DNA of 48,752 nucleotides from Bradyrhizobium macuxiense (GCF_001542415.1 NZ_LNCU01000114.1:33177-81928), one strand, 5' to 3'. Positions 23,994 to 33,719 are shown, counted from the first letter of the stretch. Numbers and translations: made by a program. Notes: a model not told the origin generated them from the sequence alone.

Positions 23994-25292
23994 GTGAACA
24001 CCGCATCTGAGCCACAGCCGCGGCGTTCAGCCGCGCGCACGGCAATCGTCGCGGCAGCCATTTTCGTCGTCGCCCAGGTCGTGTTGCTGCTCGGGGTCAC
24101 CACGCCGGACAAGCTCTATTTCGACGAGGTGCATTACGTGCCGGCGGCACGGCAGATGCTGTTGCCTGTGATCGAGGAGCCGATCCTCAACCCGATGCAT
24201 CCGCCGCTCGCCAAGGAGATCATCGCACTCTCGATCAGGGCGTTTGGTGACGGGCCGCTGGGGTGGCGCTATCCCGCGACGCTGTTCGGCGCGCTCGCCC
24301 TCGTTGGCGTCTATTTCTGTGGGCTCGCGCTGTTCGCATCGCAGGGACGCGCGCTTGCGGCCGTGCTGCTCGCCTTCTTCAACCAGATGCTGTTCGTGCA
24401 GTCGCGCATCGCGATGCTGGATATTTTCGCGCTTGCCTTCAGCCTGTTTGCGATAGCGGCCTTTATCCACGGATTCAGGCAGCAGCGTCCGCAGCTCGCT
24501 TTCGCGCTGGCGGGGCTTGCTGCCGGCCTGTCGGCAGCCTGCAAATGGAGCGGATTGTTCGTGCTCGCGACCTGCATCGTGATCGTCGCCGCGGTCCGCC
24601 TGATGCAGGGCTGGCGCACGCGCTTTGCCGACGGCAATTCCGAGGACTGGTACCAGCCCGATCTCTGGCCGGACTTCCGCCTGCACCACTTCATCGCCTG
24701 CTTCGTGCTGATCCCCGCGGTCGTTTATCTCGCGACCTTCGTGCCGCTGTACGGCTTCTCGCTCCCGGACCTCCTGGAGGCGCAGCGCCGCATCTTTGCC
24801 GACAATACGACCAGTGCAATCGCGGGCCATACCTACATGAGCTCGTGGCCGTCCTGGCCGTTCCTGGTGCGGCCGGTCTGGTATCTGTTCGACAAGCTGG
24901 CCGACGGCAGGATCGCGGCGATCGTGTTTCTCGGCAATCCGCTGATCCTGTGGCCCGTATTGATCGCGCTCGTCGTCGCGCTGCGCGACTGGATTGTCAC
25001 GCGCAACCGCGATGCGTTCCTGGTGCTGGCGTTCTACCTGGGCCCGTATCTCGCCTGGGCGCTGCTGCCGCGCGTGCTCGGCTTCATCTACTATTATCTG
25101 CCCGCGGCGACGACGGCGAGTTTCGTGCTGGTCTATGCACTGACGCGCAAGCCCGCGCCGCGCTGGCTGCTGTGGGCTTTCGTGGCCGTCGGGTGCGCGG
25201 GCTTCGTCGTGATGCTGCCGATCACGGCGGCCTTCATCGAGACGTCGATGGCGACCTTCAACCGGCTGATGCTGTTCCAGAGCTGGATCTGA
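23994..25292 (+). CDS. PMT-family phospholipid-linked glycosyltransferase
   Basis: The 432-residue product is a multi-pass membrane protein with the catalytic acidic pair D44-E45 in LYFDEVHY and the HPPLAK motif that follows it. These are hallmarks of dolichyl-phosphate-mannose-protein mannosyltransferase relatives. It has about ten membrane helices. It probably transfers a lipid-carried sugar to a protein or glycan on the periplasmic side. The start is uncertain: a GTG at 23994 fits the family, while a TTG at 23976 would add 6 basic residues, and neither has a good ribosome-binding site. Confidence 0.88.
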   Translation: MNTASEPQPRRSAARTAIVAAAIFVVAQVVLLLGVTTPDKLYFDEVHYVPAARQMLLPVIEEPILNPMHPPLAKEIIALSIRAFGDGPLGWRYPATLFGALALVGVYFCGLALFASQGRALAAVLLAFFNQMLFVQSRIAMLDIFALAFSLFAIAAFIHGFRQQRPQLAFALAGLAAGLSAACKWSGLFVLATCIVIVAAVRLMQGWRTRFADGNSEDWYQPDLWPDFRLHHFIACFVLIPAVVYLATFVPLYGFSLPDLLEAQRRIFADNTTSAIAGHTYMSSWPSWPFLVRPVWYLFDKLADGRIAAIVFLGNPLILWPVLIALVVALRDWIVTRNRDAFLVLAFYLGPYLAWALLPRVLGFIYYYLPAATTASFVLVYALTRKPAPRWLLWAFVAVGCAGFVVMLPITAAFIETSMATFNRLMLFQSWI

Positions 25293-25306
25293 GATCCGGC
25301 GTTGGC

Positions 25307-25936
25307 TTACTGTGCGGCAGTCTTGGTCGCCATGTTCACGACCTGCACACGACGGTTGGTCGGATCGAACGGTGCGTCGGGGTTCTTCGGCCGGGTCTTG
25401 CCATAACCGACGGTCACCAGGTTTGACCCGTTCAGGCCGTAGTGCTCGACCAGATACGTCTTGATGGTGTCGGCGCGGCGTTCCGACAGATCCTGATTGT
25501 AGGCCTCGCCGCCGATGGCGTCGGTATGGCCGGCGACGACGAAGGTCGAACCCTGCAGGCTAGGATCGGACAGCGCCTTGCCGAGTTCCTGCACGGCCTG
25601 GGTCGAGCCCTTGTTGATCTCGGCCGAGTTGTAGTCGAAGTGAATCTCAAGATCGATCTTCGGCTTGTTGGTCGCGATCTCGGCGATCTCCTGGCGTTCG
25701 CCGAGCGACAGCGATCGGGTCTGACGGTTACGAACGCTGTTGAGGAAGGCCGTCTCCTTCGCCGAGACGGCTGGATCGACCTGCGCGCCGGCCGAGAGGC
25801 TGCGGGTCACCGGCCTGGGCTTCAGCGCGGTCAATATCTGATCGGCCGGGACGATGTTGTCGCCAGCCAGCGCGAGGCCCGCCGTCATCGCCAGCGTGGC
25901 GCCGATCAGAAGGGAAAGAACATGAGAGCGGGTCAT
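25307..25936 (-). CDS. OmpA-family peptidoglycan-binding protein
   Basis: The 209-residue product has a signal peptide (cut near ALA, residue 24) and a C-terminal OmpA domain (about 97-205) with the peptidoglycan-binding segment GHTDAIGGEAYNQDLSERRAD. There is no N-terminal barrel and no lipobox, so it is a soluble or loosely attached periplasmic protein. The ATG at 25936 has GAGGAG upstream. A perfect CRP-type palindrome lies about 90 bases upstream (26022-26037). Confidence 0.9.
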   Translation of the reverse strand: MTRSHVLSLLIGATLAMTAGLALAGDNIVPADQILTALKPRPVTRSLSAGAQVDPAVSAKETAFLNSVRNRQTRSLSLGERQEIAEIATNKPKIDLEIHFDYNSAEINKGSTQAVQELGKALSDPSLQGSTFVVAGHTDAIGGEAYNQDLSERRADTIKTYLVEHYGLNGSNLVTVGYGKTRPKNPDAPFDPTNRRVQVVNMATKTAAQ

Positions 25937-26356
25937 GGGTTGCTCCTCAACTTTCACGCGAGCCAATCCGGCTTGCTGTCGATTTGATGGTGCGACCGTA
26001 GGATCGGTTCAAAGTCGCGAATGTGATGTAAGTCACATAGCCGGCATTGCCGTCGCGACGTGGCGGAGCAAGGTCAAATAATCGGCCAGATAGTCGCCTA
26101 GCCTGAGGCGCATCGGAAGTGCGTCAGCAAGCTTAGACGGGCGGGTGTGTTCGAGCAGATCAGGCGGCAGCGTGGCTATCGGGACCATCGCAGGGACGAT
26201 CATGATCGCGACCAGTCGGCGACGTCGATGCGCTCTGCGAGGCCGAGATGTCGACCGGGTCGGTCACGGAGCAGCCGAAGCGCTGACGACGCTGCGGAGC
26301 TGATATCCGCCGGACCGCTCTCCACAGGCGCGCAAATCTCGCTACATTGCAACGAA
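25937..26356. other. Intergenic region between ompA-like and ycaQ-like genes
   Basis: This 420-base spacer separates divergent genes. It contains the CRP-type site at 26022-26037. An in-frame extension of the ycaQ-like frame back to 26147 is open, but its Arg- and Ser-rich composition looks non-coding. I see no RNA gene or further repeat. Confidence 0.5.
26022..26037. promoter_or_regulatory. CRP/FNR-family consensus site
   Basis: TGTGA-TGTAAG-TCACA is a perfect match to the CRP consensus TGTGA-N6-TCACA, with one extra paired base on each side. It lies 86-101 bases upstream of the OmpA-type gene on the minus strand. A CRP-like regulator of that gene is inferred. Confidence 0.55.
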
Positions 26357-27520
26357 ATGCCCCGCACGACCGCCCCCATTCCGTTGAGCAATGCCGACGC
26401 CCGCCGCATCTGGCTGCGCGCACAGCGGCTCGATACAAGAGCGCCGTTCGGTGAGGGGCCTGCCGCCGTGACGGCAGCTGTCACCCATCTCGGCTATGTG
26501 CAGATCGACACCATCAACGTGATCGAGCGCTGCCATCACCACATCCTGTTTTCCCGCATTCCGGATTACCGCCGCGCCGACCTCAAGCAGGCGCAGAGCA
26601 CGGACAAGAGCGTGTTCGAATACTGGACGCATGCGCTGTCCTACATCCCGTCGAAGGACATCAGCTTCTTCCTGCCGGCGATGAAGGCGCACAAGCGCGA
26701 GGGCCACAAATGGTTCGCCTCGGTGACGCCGGCCGACACCCGCAAGGTGATGCGGCTGGTGCGCGCCGGTCCGCTCACCATCCGCGACATCGAGGACGAC
26801 GTGCTGACCGAGAAGGAGCACCTCTGGGCGAGCCGGAAGCCCTCGAAGCGCGCGCTGCAGCTCGCCTTCTATGGCGGCGCGGTCACGATCAGCGAGCGCA
26901 ACGGCATGCTGAAGACCTACGAGCTGACGACCCGGCATTTCGGCTGGGAGAAGCCGCCGAAGCCGGCCGCCGCATCCGGAATCATCGCCTATCTGCTCGA
27001 CCGTGCGCTGCGCTCGCAGGGCATCGTCAGCCTGGACTCGATCTGCCACCTCGACGCGCCCAGCAAGCAGGCGGTGCGTCGCCTGATCGAGGCCCGCGTG
27101 CGCCGCAAGGAGCTGGTTCAGATCGCGGTCGACGGCGCCGGCAAGCAGGAGCACTGGGCGCAGCCGGACGTGCTGGAGCCGACCGGGGAGGGCGACCCCG
27201 GCCTCGTCCACATCCTCTCGCCGTTCGATCCCCTGATCATCCAGCGCAAGCGCACCGAGCTGATCTTCGGCTACGGCCATCGCTTCGAGGCCTATGTGCC
27301 GAAGGACAAGCGCGTGTTCGGCTATTTCGCGCTGCCGGTCCTGGTCGGAGACGACATCGTCGCCGCCCTCGACCTGAAGACCGACCGGCAGAATAAGAAG
27401 CTCTTGATGCAGAAATGGAGCTGGGTCGGCAACGGCAAGAAGCAGGCGGCGCGCAAGGAGCTGAAGCGCCGGATCGAGGAGGAGCTCGATCGCTTCGAGC
27501 GGTTTCAACTGGCGGAGTAG
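26357..27520 (+). CDS. YcaQ/AlkX-like winged-helix DNA glycosylase
   Basis: The 387-residue product matches the HTH_42 (YcaQ/AlkZ) family, with tandem winged helices and a C-terminal beta barrel. The catalytic motif is Q49-I50-D51 in YVQIDTINV. AlkZ-type enzymes carry QxQ and AlkX/YcaQ-type enzymes carry QxD, so this belongs to the latter, which unhook DNA interstrand crosslinks. I start it at the ATG at 26357 because the domain begins there. Single gene; no self-resistance cluster is seen around it. Confidence 0.85.
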   Translation: MPRTTAPIPLSNADARRIWLRAQRLDTRAPFGEGPAAVTAAVTHLGYVQIDTINVIERCHHHILFSRIPDYRRADLKQAQSTDKSVFEYWTHALSYIPSKDISFFLPAMKAHKREGHKWFASVTPADTRKVMRLVRAGPLTIRDIEDDVLTEKEHLWASRKPSKRALQLAFYGGAVTISERNGMLKTYELTTRHFGWEKPPKPAAASGIIAYLLDRALRSQGIVSLDSICHLDAPSKQAVRRLIEARVRRKELVQIAVDGAGKQEHWAQPDVLEPTGEGDPGLVHILSPFDPLIIQRKRTELIFGYGHRFEAYVPKDKRVFGYFALPVLVGDDIVAALDLKTDRQNKKLLMQKWSWVGNGKKQAARKELKRRIEEELDRFERFQLAE

Positions 27521-27671
27521 GGCGGGATTCCCCCGCCGTCATTGCGAGCCACCGGGTCGCGCGGCGTCGCTCGCGTTCCCGTTTGGCGCTGTGTGTTATG
27601 AGTTTTTGCCATTGCTCAACGCGCTGCCAATCAATAATCGTCGGGGCAAGCAGATACCCTGGGGGAAACAC

Positions 27672-28997
27672 ATGAGCCAGACCGCGACCATCGCGCCCAA
27701 CAGCGGCGCCCGCAGCGAGATCGAAACGTCCACCATCCGCGCGATCTCCTGGCGGCTGATCCCGTTCCTGATCCTGGCGTACTTCTTCTCCTATCTCGAC
27801 CGCGTCAATCTCGGCTTCGCCGCGCTCACCATGAATTCGGAGCTGAAGTTCTCGCCGACGGTGTTCTCTTTCGGGGCCGGCATCTTCTTCGTCGGCTATT
27901 TCATCTTCGAGGTGCCGAGCAATCTGGCGCTGGAGAAGTTCGGCGCCAGCCGCTGGATCGCCCGCATCATGGTGAGCTGGGGCATCCTCTCGGCGCTGAT
28001 GGCGGCGGTCTATGACGAGCGGAGCTTCTACGCGCTGCGCTTCCTGCTCGGCGTGGCGGAGGCCGGCTTCTTCCCCGGCATCATCCTCTATCTCACCTAC
28101 TGGTACCCGGCCCAATATCGCGCCCGCTTCCTGGCGGCCTTCGCGCTCGCCGTGCCGATCTCGACCGTGATCGGCGCGCCGATCTCCGGCATGCTGCTCG
28201 GGCTCGACGGCGTGATGGGGTTCAAGGGTTGGCAGTGGCTGTTCATCGTCGAGGGCGTCCCCTCGGTGCTGCTCGGCCTCGTCACCTGGTTCTACCTCAC
28301 CGACAGGCCGGAGAAGGCCGATTGGCTTTCGGCCGAGCAGAAGGCATGGCTGAAGTCGAAGCTCGATGCCGAGGTTGCGGCCAAGCAGGCGGCCCAGCAC
28401 TTCTCACTCGTCCAGGCGCTCACCTCGCCCAAGGTGCTCGCGCTGAGCGCAATCTATTTCGGCTTCGTCGCCGCGCTCTATGGCATGCAGTTCTGGCTGC
28501 CGACGATCGTCAAGGCGTTCGGCCTCACCAATGCGCAGACCGGCTTCGTCACCGCGATCCCCTATGTGTTCGGCACCATCGCGATGATCCTGTGGGCGCG
28601 CCGCTCGGACGCCACGCGCGAGCGCGTCTTCCATGTCGGCGCTCCCTTGCTGCTCACCGCGCTGGCGCTCGGCGTCTCCAGCTACATCACCGATCCCACC
28701 ATGACCATGGTCGTGCTGACGATCGCCGCGATCGGCGTGTTCTGCACCTTCGCGGTGTTCTGGACGCTGCCGACCGCATGGCTCTCCGGCACCGCGGCCG
28801 CCGGCGCGATCGCGCTGATCAACTCGATCGGCAACCTCGCCGGTTTCGGCGGCCCCTATCTGATCGGCTGGGTCAAGGAGTCGACGGGCAGCACGTCCAC
28901 GGGCTTGCTGGTGTTGTCGCTGCTGCCGCTGATCGCGGGCCTGCTCGTCTTCATCGGCAGCCACGAGACCAAGGCCGAGTTCGCCGGCGCGAAGTAG
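27672..28997 (+). CDS. MFS transporter, anion:cation symporter type
   Basis: The 441-residue product has twelve membrane helices and the anion:cation symporter (phthalate/tartrate permease) signatures: FFSYLDRVNLGFAAL near the start and GVAEAGFFPGIILYLTYWYP in the middle. It probably imports an organic acid by proton symport. The ATG at 27672 follows GGGGGAAACAC. No catabolic genes adjoin it, so the substrate is open. Confidence 0.92.
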   Translation: MSQTATIAPNSGARSEIETSTIRAISWRLIPFLILAYFFSYLDRVNLGFAALTMNSELKFSPTVFSFGAGIFFVGYFIFEVPSNLALEKFGASRWIARIMVSWGILSALMAAVYDERSFYALRFLLGVAEAGFFPGIILYLTYWYPAQYRARFLAAFALAVPISTVIGAPISGMLLGLDGVMGFKGWQWLFIVEGVPSVLLGLVTWFYLTDRPEKADWLSAEQKAWLKSKLDAEVAAKQAAQHFSLVQALTSPKVLALSAIYFGFVAALYGMQFWLPTIVKAFGLTNAQTGFVTAIPYVFGTIAMILWARRSDATRERVFHVGAPLLLTALALGVSSYITDPTMTMVVLTIAAIGVFCTFAVFWTLPTAWLSGTAAAGAIALINSIGNLAGFGGPYLIGWVKESTGSTSTGLLVLSLLPLIAGLLVFIGSHETKAEFAGAK

Positions 28998-29313
28998 CGA
29001 TGACGTCTGCGGAGGGGCGGGCTGACCCGTCGTAGCCTGGATCGCGCCTTTCCGCTCCACCCGTCCTCCGACGTCCGACGCTACCGGGCGTATGGGACAG
29101 GTATTGGCGTGATCCAGCCGCTCGGCTGGACCAAAAAAATCGAAAACAACCCCATACACAGTCCCGGACTAGGCATCTTCCAAGTCGCCACACCCGCAAA
29201 TCCGACGCCGATTCCCAGGCCGTCCTCACGAATTAGTTATTACTGACGAATATTGACATTTATCAGTGATAAATCGATAGTCTTCATCAGTCGTCAGCCG
29301 ATGGAGATGTCAG
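28998..29313. promoter_or_regulatory. RND operon promoter region
   Basis: The spacer is 316 bases. The first 100 bases resemble a decayed intergenic repeat. The end holds TTGACA (29253-29258), a 17-base gap and GATAGT (29276-29281), a good -35/-10 pair, with a perfect 17-base palindrome between them. Confidence 0.6.
29258..29274. promoter_or_regulatory. TetR-type operator between -35 and -10
   Basis: ATTTATCAGTGATAAAT is a perfect palindrome around a central G. It fills the spacer between TTGACA and GATAGT of the efflux operon promoter. A repressor bound here would exclude RNA polymerase. The obvious candidate is the TetR protein encoded as the third gene (33720-34328). Confidence 0.7.
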
Positions 29314-30420
29314 ATGTTCGTCCGTTCCATTTTCTCGAGCTATTACAGGCTCTTGACGGGGGCGTCGTTAGCATTTGCGGTATTCGCGCTGACCGGCTGC
29401 AACGAGAAGACGGCCGAGAAGGTCGAACCGGGACGCCCCGTTCTGGTGGCGACCGTCCATTACGAGGCTGAAACCCCCGAGCGCAGTTTTGTCGGCACCA
29501 TCAAGCCCAGGATCGAAGCCGACATGGGCTTCCGGGTTGCCGGCAAGGTGGCCAAGCGGCTGGTCGAGGTCGGACAGACAGTCGACGTCGACCAGCCCTT
29601 GGCCACCCTCGACGAGGTCGATCTGAAGCTGCAGGCCGAGCAGGCGGAGGCCGAGCTTCGCGCCGCCACCGGCGTGCTGGCGCAGGCCGCCGCCGCCGAG
29701 CAGCGTGCCAAGGATCTCAAGGCCAAGGGCTGGACCACCGACGCGCAGCTCGACTCCGCCAAGGCTGCCGGCGACGAGGCCCGCGCCCGGCTGAACCGCG
29801 CCGAGCGCTCGGTCGAGCTGACCAGGAACTCCCTCTCTTACGCAACGCTGGTGGCCGACACCCGGGGTGTCGTCACAGCGACCATGATCGAGCCCGGCCA
29901 GGTGGTTGCCGCGGGCCAGGCATCGATCCGTGTCGCCCGACTTGGCGAGAAGGAAGCTGTCGTCGCGATCCCAGAGACGCTTCTCAATCGTGCCAGGTCG
30001 GGCGTAGCCACGGTGACGCTGTGGTCGGACGCCAAGAAGACCTATACCGCGAAGCTGCGCGAGGTCGCACCGTCGGCCGATCCGGCAACCCGCACCTATC
30101 TGGCAAAATTCTCGCTGCCTGACGCCGACGATTCCGTCTCGCTCGGGATGACCGCGACGCTGACGCTGGCCGACAACGCGAGCGAGCGCGTCGCCAAGCT
30201 GCCGCTGTCCGCACTGTTCAGCGAGGGCGGCGATCCCTCGCTCTTCATCGTCGACGACAAGGGTGATGTCGCGCTGAAGCCGGTCAAGGTGAAGTCCTAC
30301 GAGAGCGACAGCGTCATCATCTCGGGCGGCGTCGACGAAGGCGCCAAGGTGGTGGCGCTCGGCGTGCAGAAGCTCGATCCGAGCCAGAAGGTCCGCGTCG
30401 TCTCGTCGCTGTCGTTCTGA
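29314..30420 (+). CDS. RND efflux periplasmic adaptor, lipoprotein
   Basis: The 368-residue product has a lipoprotein signal with lipobox LTGC (C29), then the biotinyl-lipoyl, alpha-hairpin and beta-barrel parts of a membrane fusion protein: ADMGFRVAGKVAKRLVEVGQ, a coiled hairpin around 105-165, and GMTATLTL. It links the inner-membrane RND pump to an outer-membrane channel, which is not encoded here. GGAGATGTC precedes the ATG. It is the first gene of the operon driven by the 29253 promoter. Confidence 0.93.
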   Translation: MFVRSIFSSYYRLLTGASLAFAVFALTGCNEKTAEKVEPGRPVLVATVHYEAETPERSFVGTIKPRIEADMGFRVAGKVAKRLVEVGQTVDVDQPLATLDEVDLKLQAEQAEAELRAATGVLAQAAAAEQRAKDLKAKGWTTDAQLDSAKAAGDEARARLNRAERSVELTRNSLSYATLVADTRGVVTATMIEPGQVVAAGQASIRVARLGEKEAVVAIPETLLNRARSGVATVTLWSDAKKTYTAKLREVAPSADPATRTYLAKFSLPDADDSVSLGMTATLTLADNASERVAKLPLSALFSEGGDPSLFIVDDKGDVALKPVKVKSYESDSVIISGGVDEGAKVVALGVQKLDPSQKVRVVSSLSF

Positions 30421-30437
30421 TCCCGGATCATTGAGTT

Positions 30438-30523
30438 CCGTCATTGCGAGGAGCGAAGCGACGAAGCAATCCATGTCGCCGCAGGTGGAAGAATGGATTG
30501 CTTCGCTTCGCTCGCAATGACGG
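30438..30523. repeat. Palindromic repeat inside the efflux operon
   Basis: CCGTCATTGCGAG (30438-30450) and CTCGCAATGACGG (30511-30523) are perfect 13-base inverted arms. Inner arms AAGCAATCCAT and ATGGATTGCTT extend the hairpin. It lies between the adaptor and pump genes and is a sister of the repeat at 17804-17920. It may tune mRNA stability between the two genes. Confidence 0.75.
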
Positions 30524-30557
30524 TTGAAGTCGAAACGAATTGGACTTGGAGAGTTCG

Positions 30558-33500
30558 ATGAAGCGCTTCAACCTTTCGGCGTGGGCGGTCAGCCACCCGA
30601 CCCTGGTGCTGTTCCTGATGATCGTGCTCGGCGTCGCCGGTTACTTCTCCTACGAGAAGCTCGGCCGCGCCGAGGATCCGTTCTTCACCGTGAAGGTGGT
30701 GAACGTGTCGGTGATGTGGCCGGGCGCGACCTCGCAGGAAATGCAGATGCAGGTCGCCGATCCCATCGAGAAGAAGCTGCAGGAGCTGCCGTTCTTCGAC
30801 AAGGTGCAGACCTATTCCAAGCCGGGCTTCACGGCGATGCAGGTCTCCTTCAAGGATTCGACCTCGCCGAAGGACGTGCCCTATCTCTTCTATCTCCTGC
30901 GCAAGAAGCTGGTTGACGTGCAGGGCGAGCTGCCGGCCGGAATCCTCGGTCCCGTCGTCAACGACGAATTCTCCGACGTCGATTCGATTCTCTACATGAT
31001 GACCGGCGACGGCGCCGACTATGCGCAGCTGAAGAAGGTCGCCGAAGGCTTCCGCCAGCGACTCCTGAAGGTGCCGGGGGTGACCAAGATCGACCTCTAC
31101 GGCATCCAGGACGAGCGCATCTACGTCGAGTTCTCGCATGCCAAGCTCGCCACGCTCGGCATTACGCCGCAGGCGCTGTTCGATTCGCTCGCCAAGCAGA
31201 ACAACGTGACGCCCGCCGGCACCGTCGAGACCTCCTCGCAGCGCGTGCCGCTCCGCGTCACCGGCGCGCTCGACGGCGTCAAGGCCGTTGCCGAAACCCC
31301 AGTCGAGAGCAACGGCCGCGTGTTCCGGCTCGGCGATATCGCCACCGTCACCCATGGCTATGTCGATCCACCGACCTTCAAGGTGCGTCAGGAAGGCAAG
31401 CCCGCGCTCGGCATCGGCGTCGTCACCGCCAAGGGCGCCAACATTCTCGAGCTCGGCGAGGACGTCAAGAAGGCAACCGCCGAGTTCATGAAGGCGGTGC
31501 CGCAGGGCATCAATGTCGAGCAGATCGCCGATCAGCCCAAGGTGGTCGAGCATGCCGTCGGCGAGTTCGTGCACTCCTTCGTCGAGGCGCTCGCGATCGT
31601 GCTGTTCGTCTCCTTCGTCGCACTCGGTTGGCGTACCGGCATTGTGGTGGCGCTATCGGTGCCGCTGGTGCTCGGCATCGTCTTCATCGTGATGAACGCG
31701 ATGTCGCTCGATCTGCACCGCATCACGCTCGGAGCGCTGATCATCGCGCTCGGCCTCCTGGTCGACGACGCCATCATCGCGGTCGAGATGATGGTGGTGA
31801 AGATGGAGCAGGGCTGGGACCGCATGAAGGCGGCGTCCTTTGCCTGGGAATCCACCGCGTTTCCGATGCTCACGGGAACGCTGGTCACGGCCGCCGGCTT
31901 CCTCCCGATCGGTTTCGCCAATTCTGCGGTCGGCGAATATGCCGGAGGCATCTTCTGGATCGTGGCGATCTCGCTGGTCGCCTCCTGGTTCGTGGCGGTG
32001 ATCTTCACGCCCTATATCGGCGTCAAGCTCTTGCCGAACATCAAGGTGCACCAGAATCACGATCCGCACGCGATCTACGAGACGCGGATCTATCGCGGCC
32101 TGCGCAGCGTCGTGCAGTGGTGCGTCGATCACCGCGTCAAGGTGGTGGCCGCGACCGTCGGCGTCTTCGTCGCCTCGATCGTCGCGTTCGGTCATGTCCA
32201 GCAGCAGTTCTTCCCGCTGTCGGAGCGGCCCGAGCTGTTCCTGCAGCTCCGTCTGCCCGAGGGCACCGCCTTCAACGTCACCGAGAAGGCGGTCAAGGAG
32301 GCTGAAAAACTCCTGAAGGACGATCAGGACATTCAGACCTATACCGCCTATGTCGGCCAGGGCTCGCCGCGCTTCTGGCTCGGCCTCAATCCGCAGCTGC
32401 CGAACGAGGCCTTTGCCGAGATCGTGATCCTCTCCAAGAACGTCGAGGCGCGCGAACGCATCAAGGCGAAGATCGAACAGGCGGTGGCCGACGGTGCGCT
32501 GAACGAGGCGCGGGTCCGGGTCGATCGTTTCAATTTCGGTCCGCCGGTCGGCTTCCCGGTCCAGTTTCGGGTGATCGGGCCTGACGCCGAGAAGGTGCGT
32601 GATATCGCCTACAAGGTGCGCGACATCATGCGCCAGAATCCGAACGTCAAGGACGTCCAGCTCGACTGGAACGAGCAGTCGCCCTACCTGAAGCTGGTCG
32701 TCGACCAGGATCGGGCGCGCGCGCTCGGCCTCACCCCGCAGGACGTCTCGCAGGCGCTGTCGATGCTGATCTCGGGTGCGCCGGTCACGACAATCCGCGA
32801 CGGCATCGAGAAGGTCGGCGTGATCGCACGCGCCGTGCCGTCGGAGCGGCTCGACCTCGGCCGGGTCGGCGATCTCACAATCACGTCACGCAATGGTGTG
32901 GCGGTCCCGCTCCAGCAAATTGCAAAAATCGAATATGCGCATGAGGAGCCGATCCTGTGGCGGCGCAACCGCGACATGGCGATCACCGTGCGCTCCGACG
33001 TCGTCGACGGCGTGCAGGCGCCCGACGTCACCAACCAGATCTCGCCGAAGCTGAAGGACATCCAGGATCATCTCGAGCCGGCCTACCGGATCGAGCCGGG
33101 CGGGGCGTTCGAGGAGTCGGCCAAGGGCAATGCGTCGATCTTCGTCCTCTTCCCCGTGATGGTGATGGTGATGCTGACGCTCTTGATGATCCAGTTGCAG
33201 AGCTTCTCGCGCCTGTTTCTGGTGTTCCTGACCGCGCCGCTCGGCATCGTCGGCGCTTCGCTGGGCCTGAACGTCGCTAACCAGCCGTTCGGCTTCGTGG
33301 CGTTGCTCGGCCTGATCGCGCTGGCCGGCATGATCATGCGCAACGCGGTGATCCTGGTCGATCAGATCGAGAGCGACGTGTCGCACGGCCTGACGCGGCG
33401 GGAGGCGATCGTCGAAGCCACCGTCCGCCGTGCCCGGCCGGTGGTGCTGACCGCGCTTGCCGCCATCCTGGCCATGATCCCGCTGTCGCGCTCGGCGTTC

Positions 33501-33698
33501 TGGGGCCCGATGGCGATCACCATCATGGGCGGATTGTTTGTTGCGACCTTCCTGACCTTGCTGTATCTGCCGGGCCTTTACGCCCTCTGGTTCCGCAAGA
33601 CTCTGGACGAGTGCGGTCCTGGCGAGCAGTCCAATACCGCGCCGCAGCATGCCGGCGATGCGCAACGCGCATTTCCGCTTGCTGAAGCGGCAGAATAA
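30558..33698 (+). CDS. RND-family efflux pump, inner-membrane subunit
   Basis: The 1046-residue product is a full-length HAE1-type RND transporter: an N-terminal helix (LVLFLMIVLGVAGYFSY), two large periplasmic loops and twelve membrane helices. The paired aspartates of helix 4 are present (GLLVDDAIIAVE), which carry the proton relay. It exports hydrophobic or amphiphilic compounds by proton antiport. I prefer the ATG at 30558 with GGAGAG over a TTG at 30540. It follows the adaptor gene across a palindromic repeat and precedes the tetR gene by 21 bases. Confidence 0.95.
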   Translation: MKRFNLSAWAVSHPTLVLFLMIVLGVAGYFSYEKLGRAEDPFFTVKVVNVSVMWPGATSQEMQMQVADPIEKKLQELPFFDKVQTYSKPGFTAMQVSFKDSTSPKDVPYLFYLLRKKLVDVQGELPAGILGPVVNDEFSDVDSILYMMTGDGADYAQLKKVAEGFRQRLLKVPGVTKIDLYGIQDERIYVEFSHAKLATLGITPQALFDSLAKQNNVTPAGTVETSSQRVPLRVTGALDGVKAVAETPVESNGRVFRLGDIATVTHGYVDPPTFKVRQEGKPALGIGVVTAKGANILELGEDVKKATAEFMKAVPQGINVEQIADQPKVVEHAVGEFVHSFVEALAIVLFVSFVALGWRTGIVVALSVPLVLGIVFIVMNAMSLDLHRITLGALIIALGLLVDDAIIAVEMMVVKMEQGWDRMKAASFAWESTAFPMLTGTLVTAAGFLPIGFANSAVGEYAGGIFWIVAISLVASWFVAVIFTPYIGVKLLPNIKVHQNHDPHAIYETRIYRGLRSVVQWCVDHRVKVVAATVGVFVASIVAFGHVQQQFFPLSERPELFLQLRLPEGTAFNVTEKAVKEAEKLLKDDQDIQTYTAYVGQGSPRFWLGLNPQLPNEAFAEIVILSKNVEARERIKAKIEQAVADGALNEARVRVDRFNFGPPVGFPVQFRVIGPDAEKVRDIAYKVRDIMRQNPNVKDVQLDWNEQSPYLKLVVDQDRARALGLTPQDVSQALSMLISGAPVTTIRDGIEKVGVIARAVPSERLDLGRVGDLTITSRNGVAVPLQQIAKIEYAHEEPILWRRNRDMAITVRSDVVDGVQAPDVTNQISPKLKDIQDHLEPAYRIEPGGAFEESAKGNASIFVLFPVMVMVMLTLLMIQLQSFSRLFLVFLTAPLGIVGASLGLNVANQPFGFVALLGLIALAGMIMRNAVILVDQIESDVSHGLTRREAIVEATVRRARPVVLTALAAILAMIPLSRSAFWGPMAITIMGGLFVATFLTLLYLPGLYALWFRKTLDECGPGEQSNTAPQHAGDAQRAFPLAEAAE

Positions 33699-33719
33699 AT
33701 GAACATTGAGTAGACCGAC

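Noticed and set aside
26147..26356. N-terminal extension of the YcaQ-like protein
   Set aside because: The 70 added residues are Arg/Ser-rich and unlike the family. The domain begins directly after the ATG at 26357.
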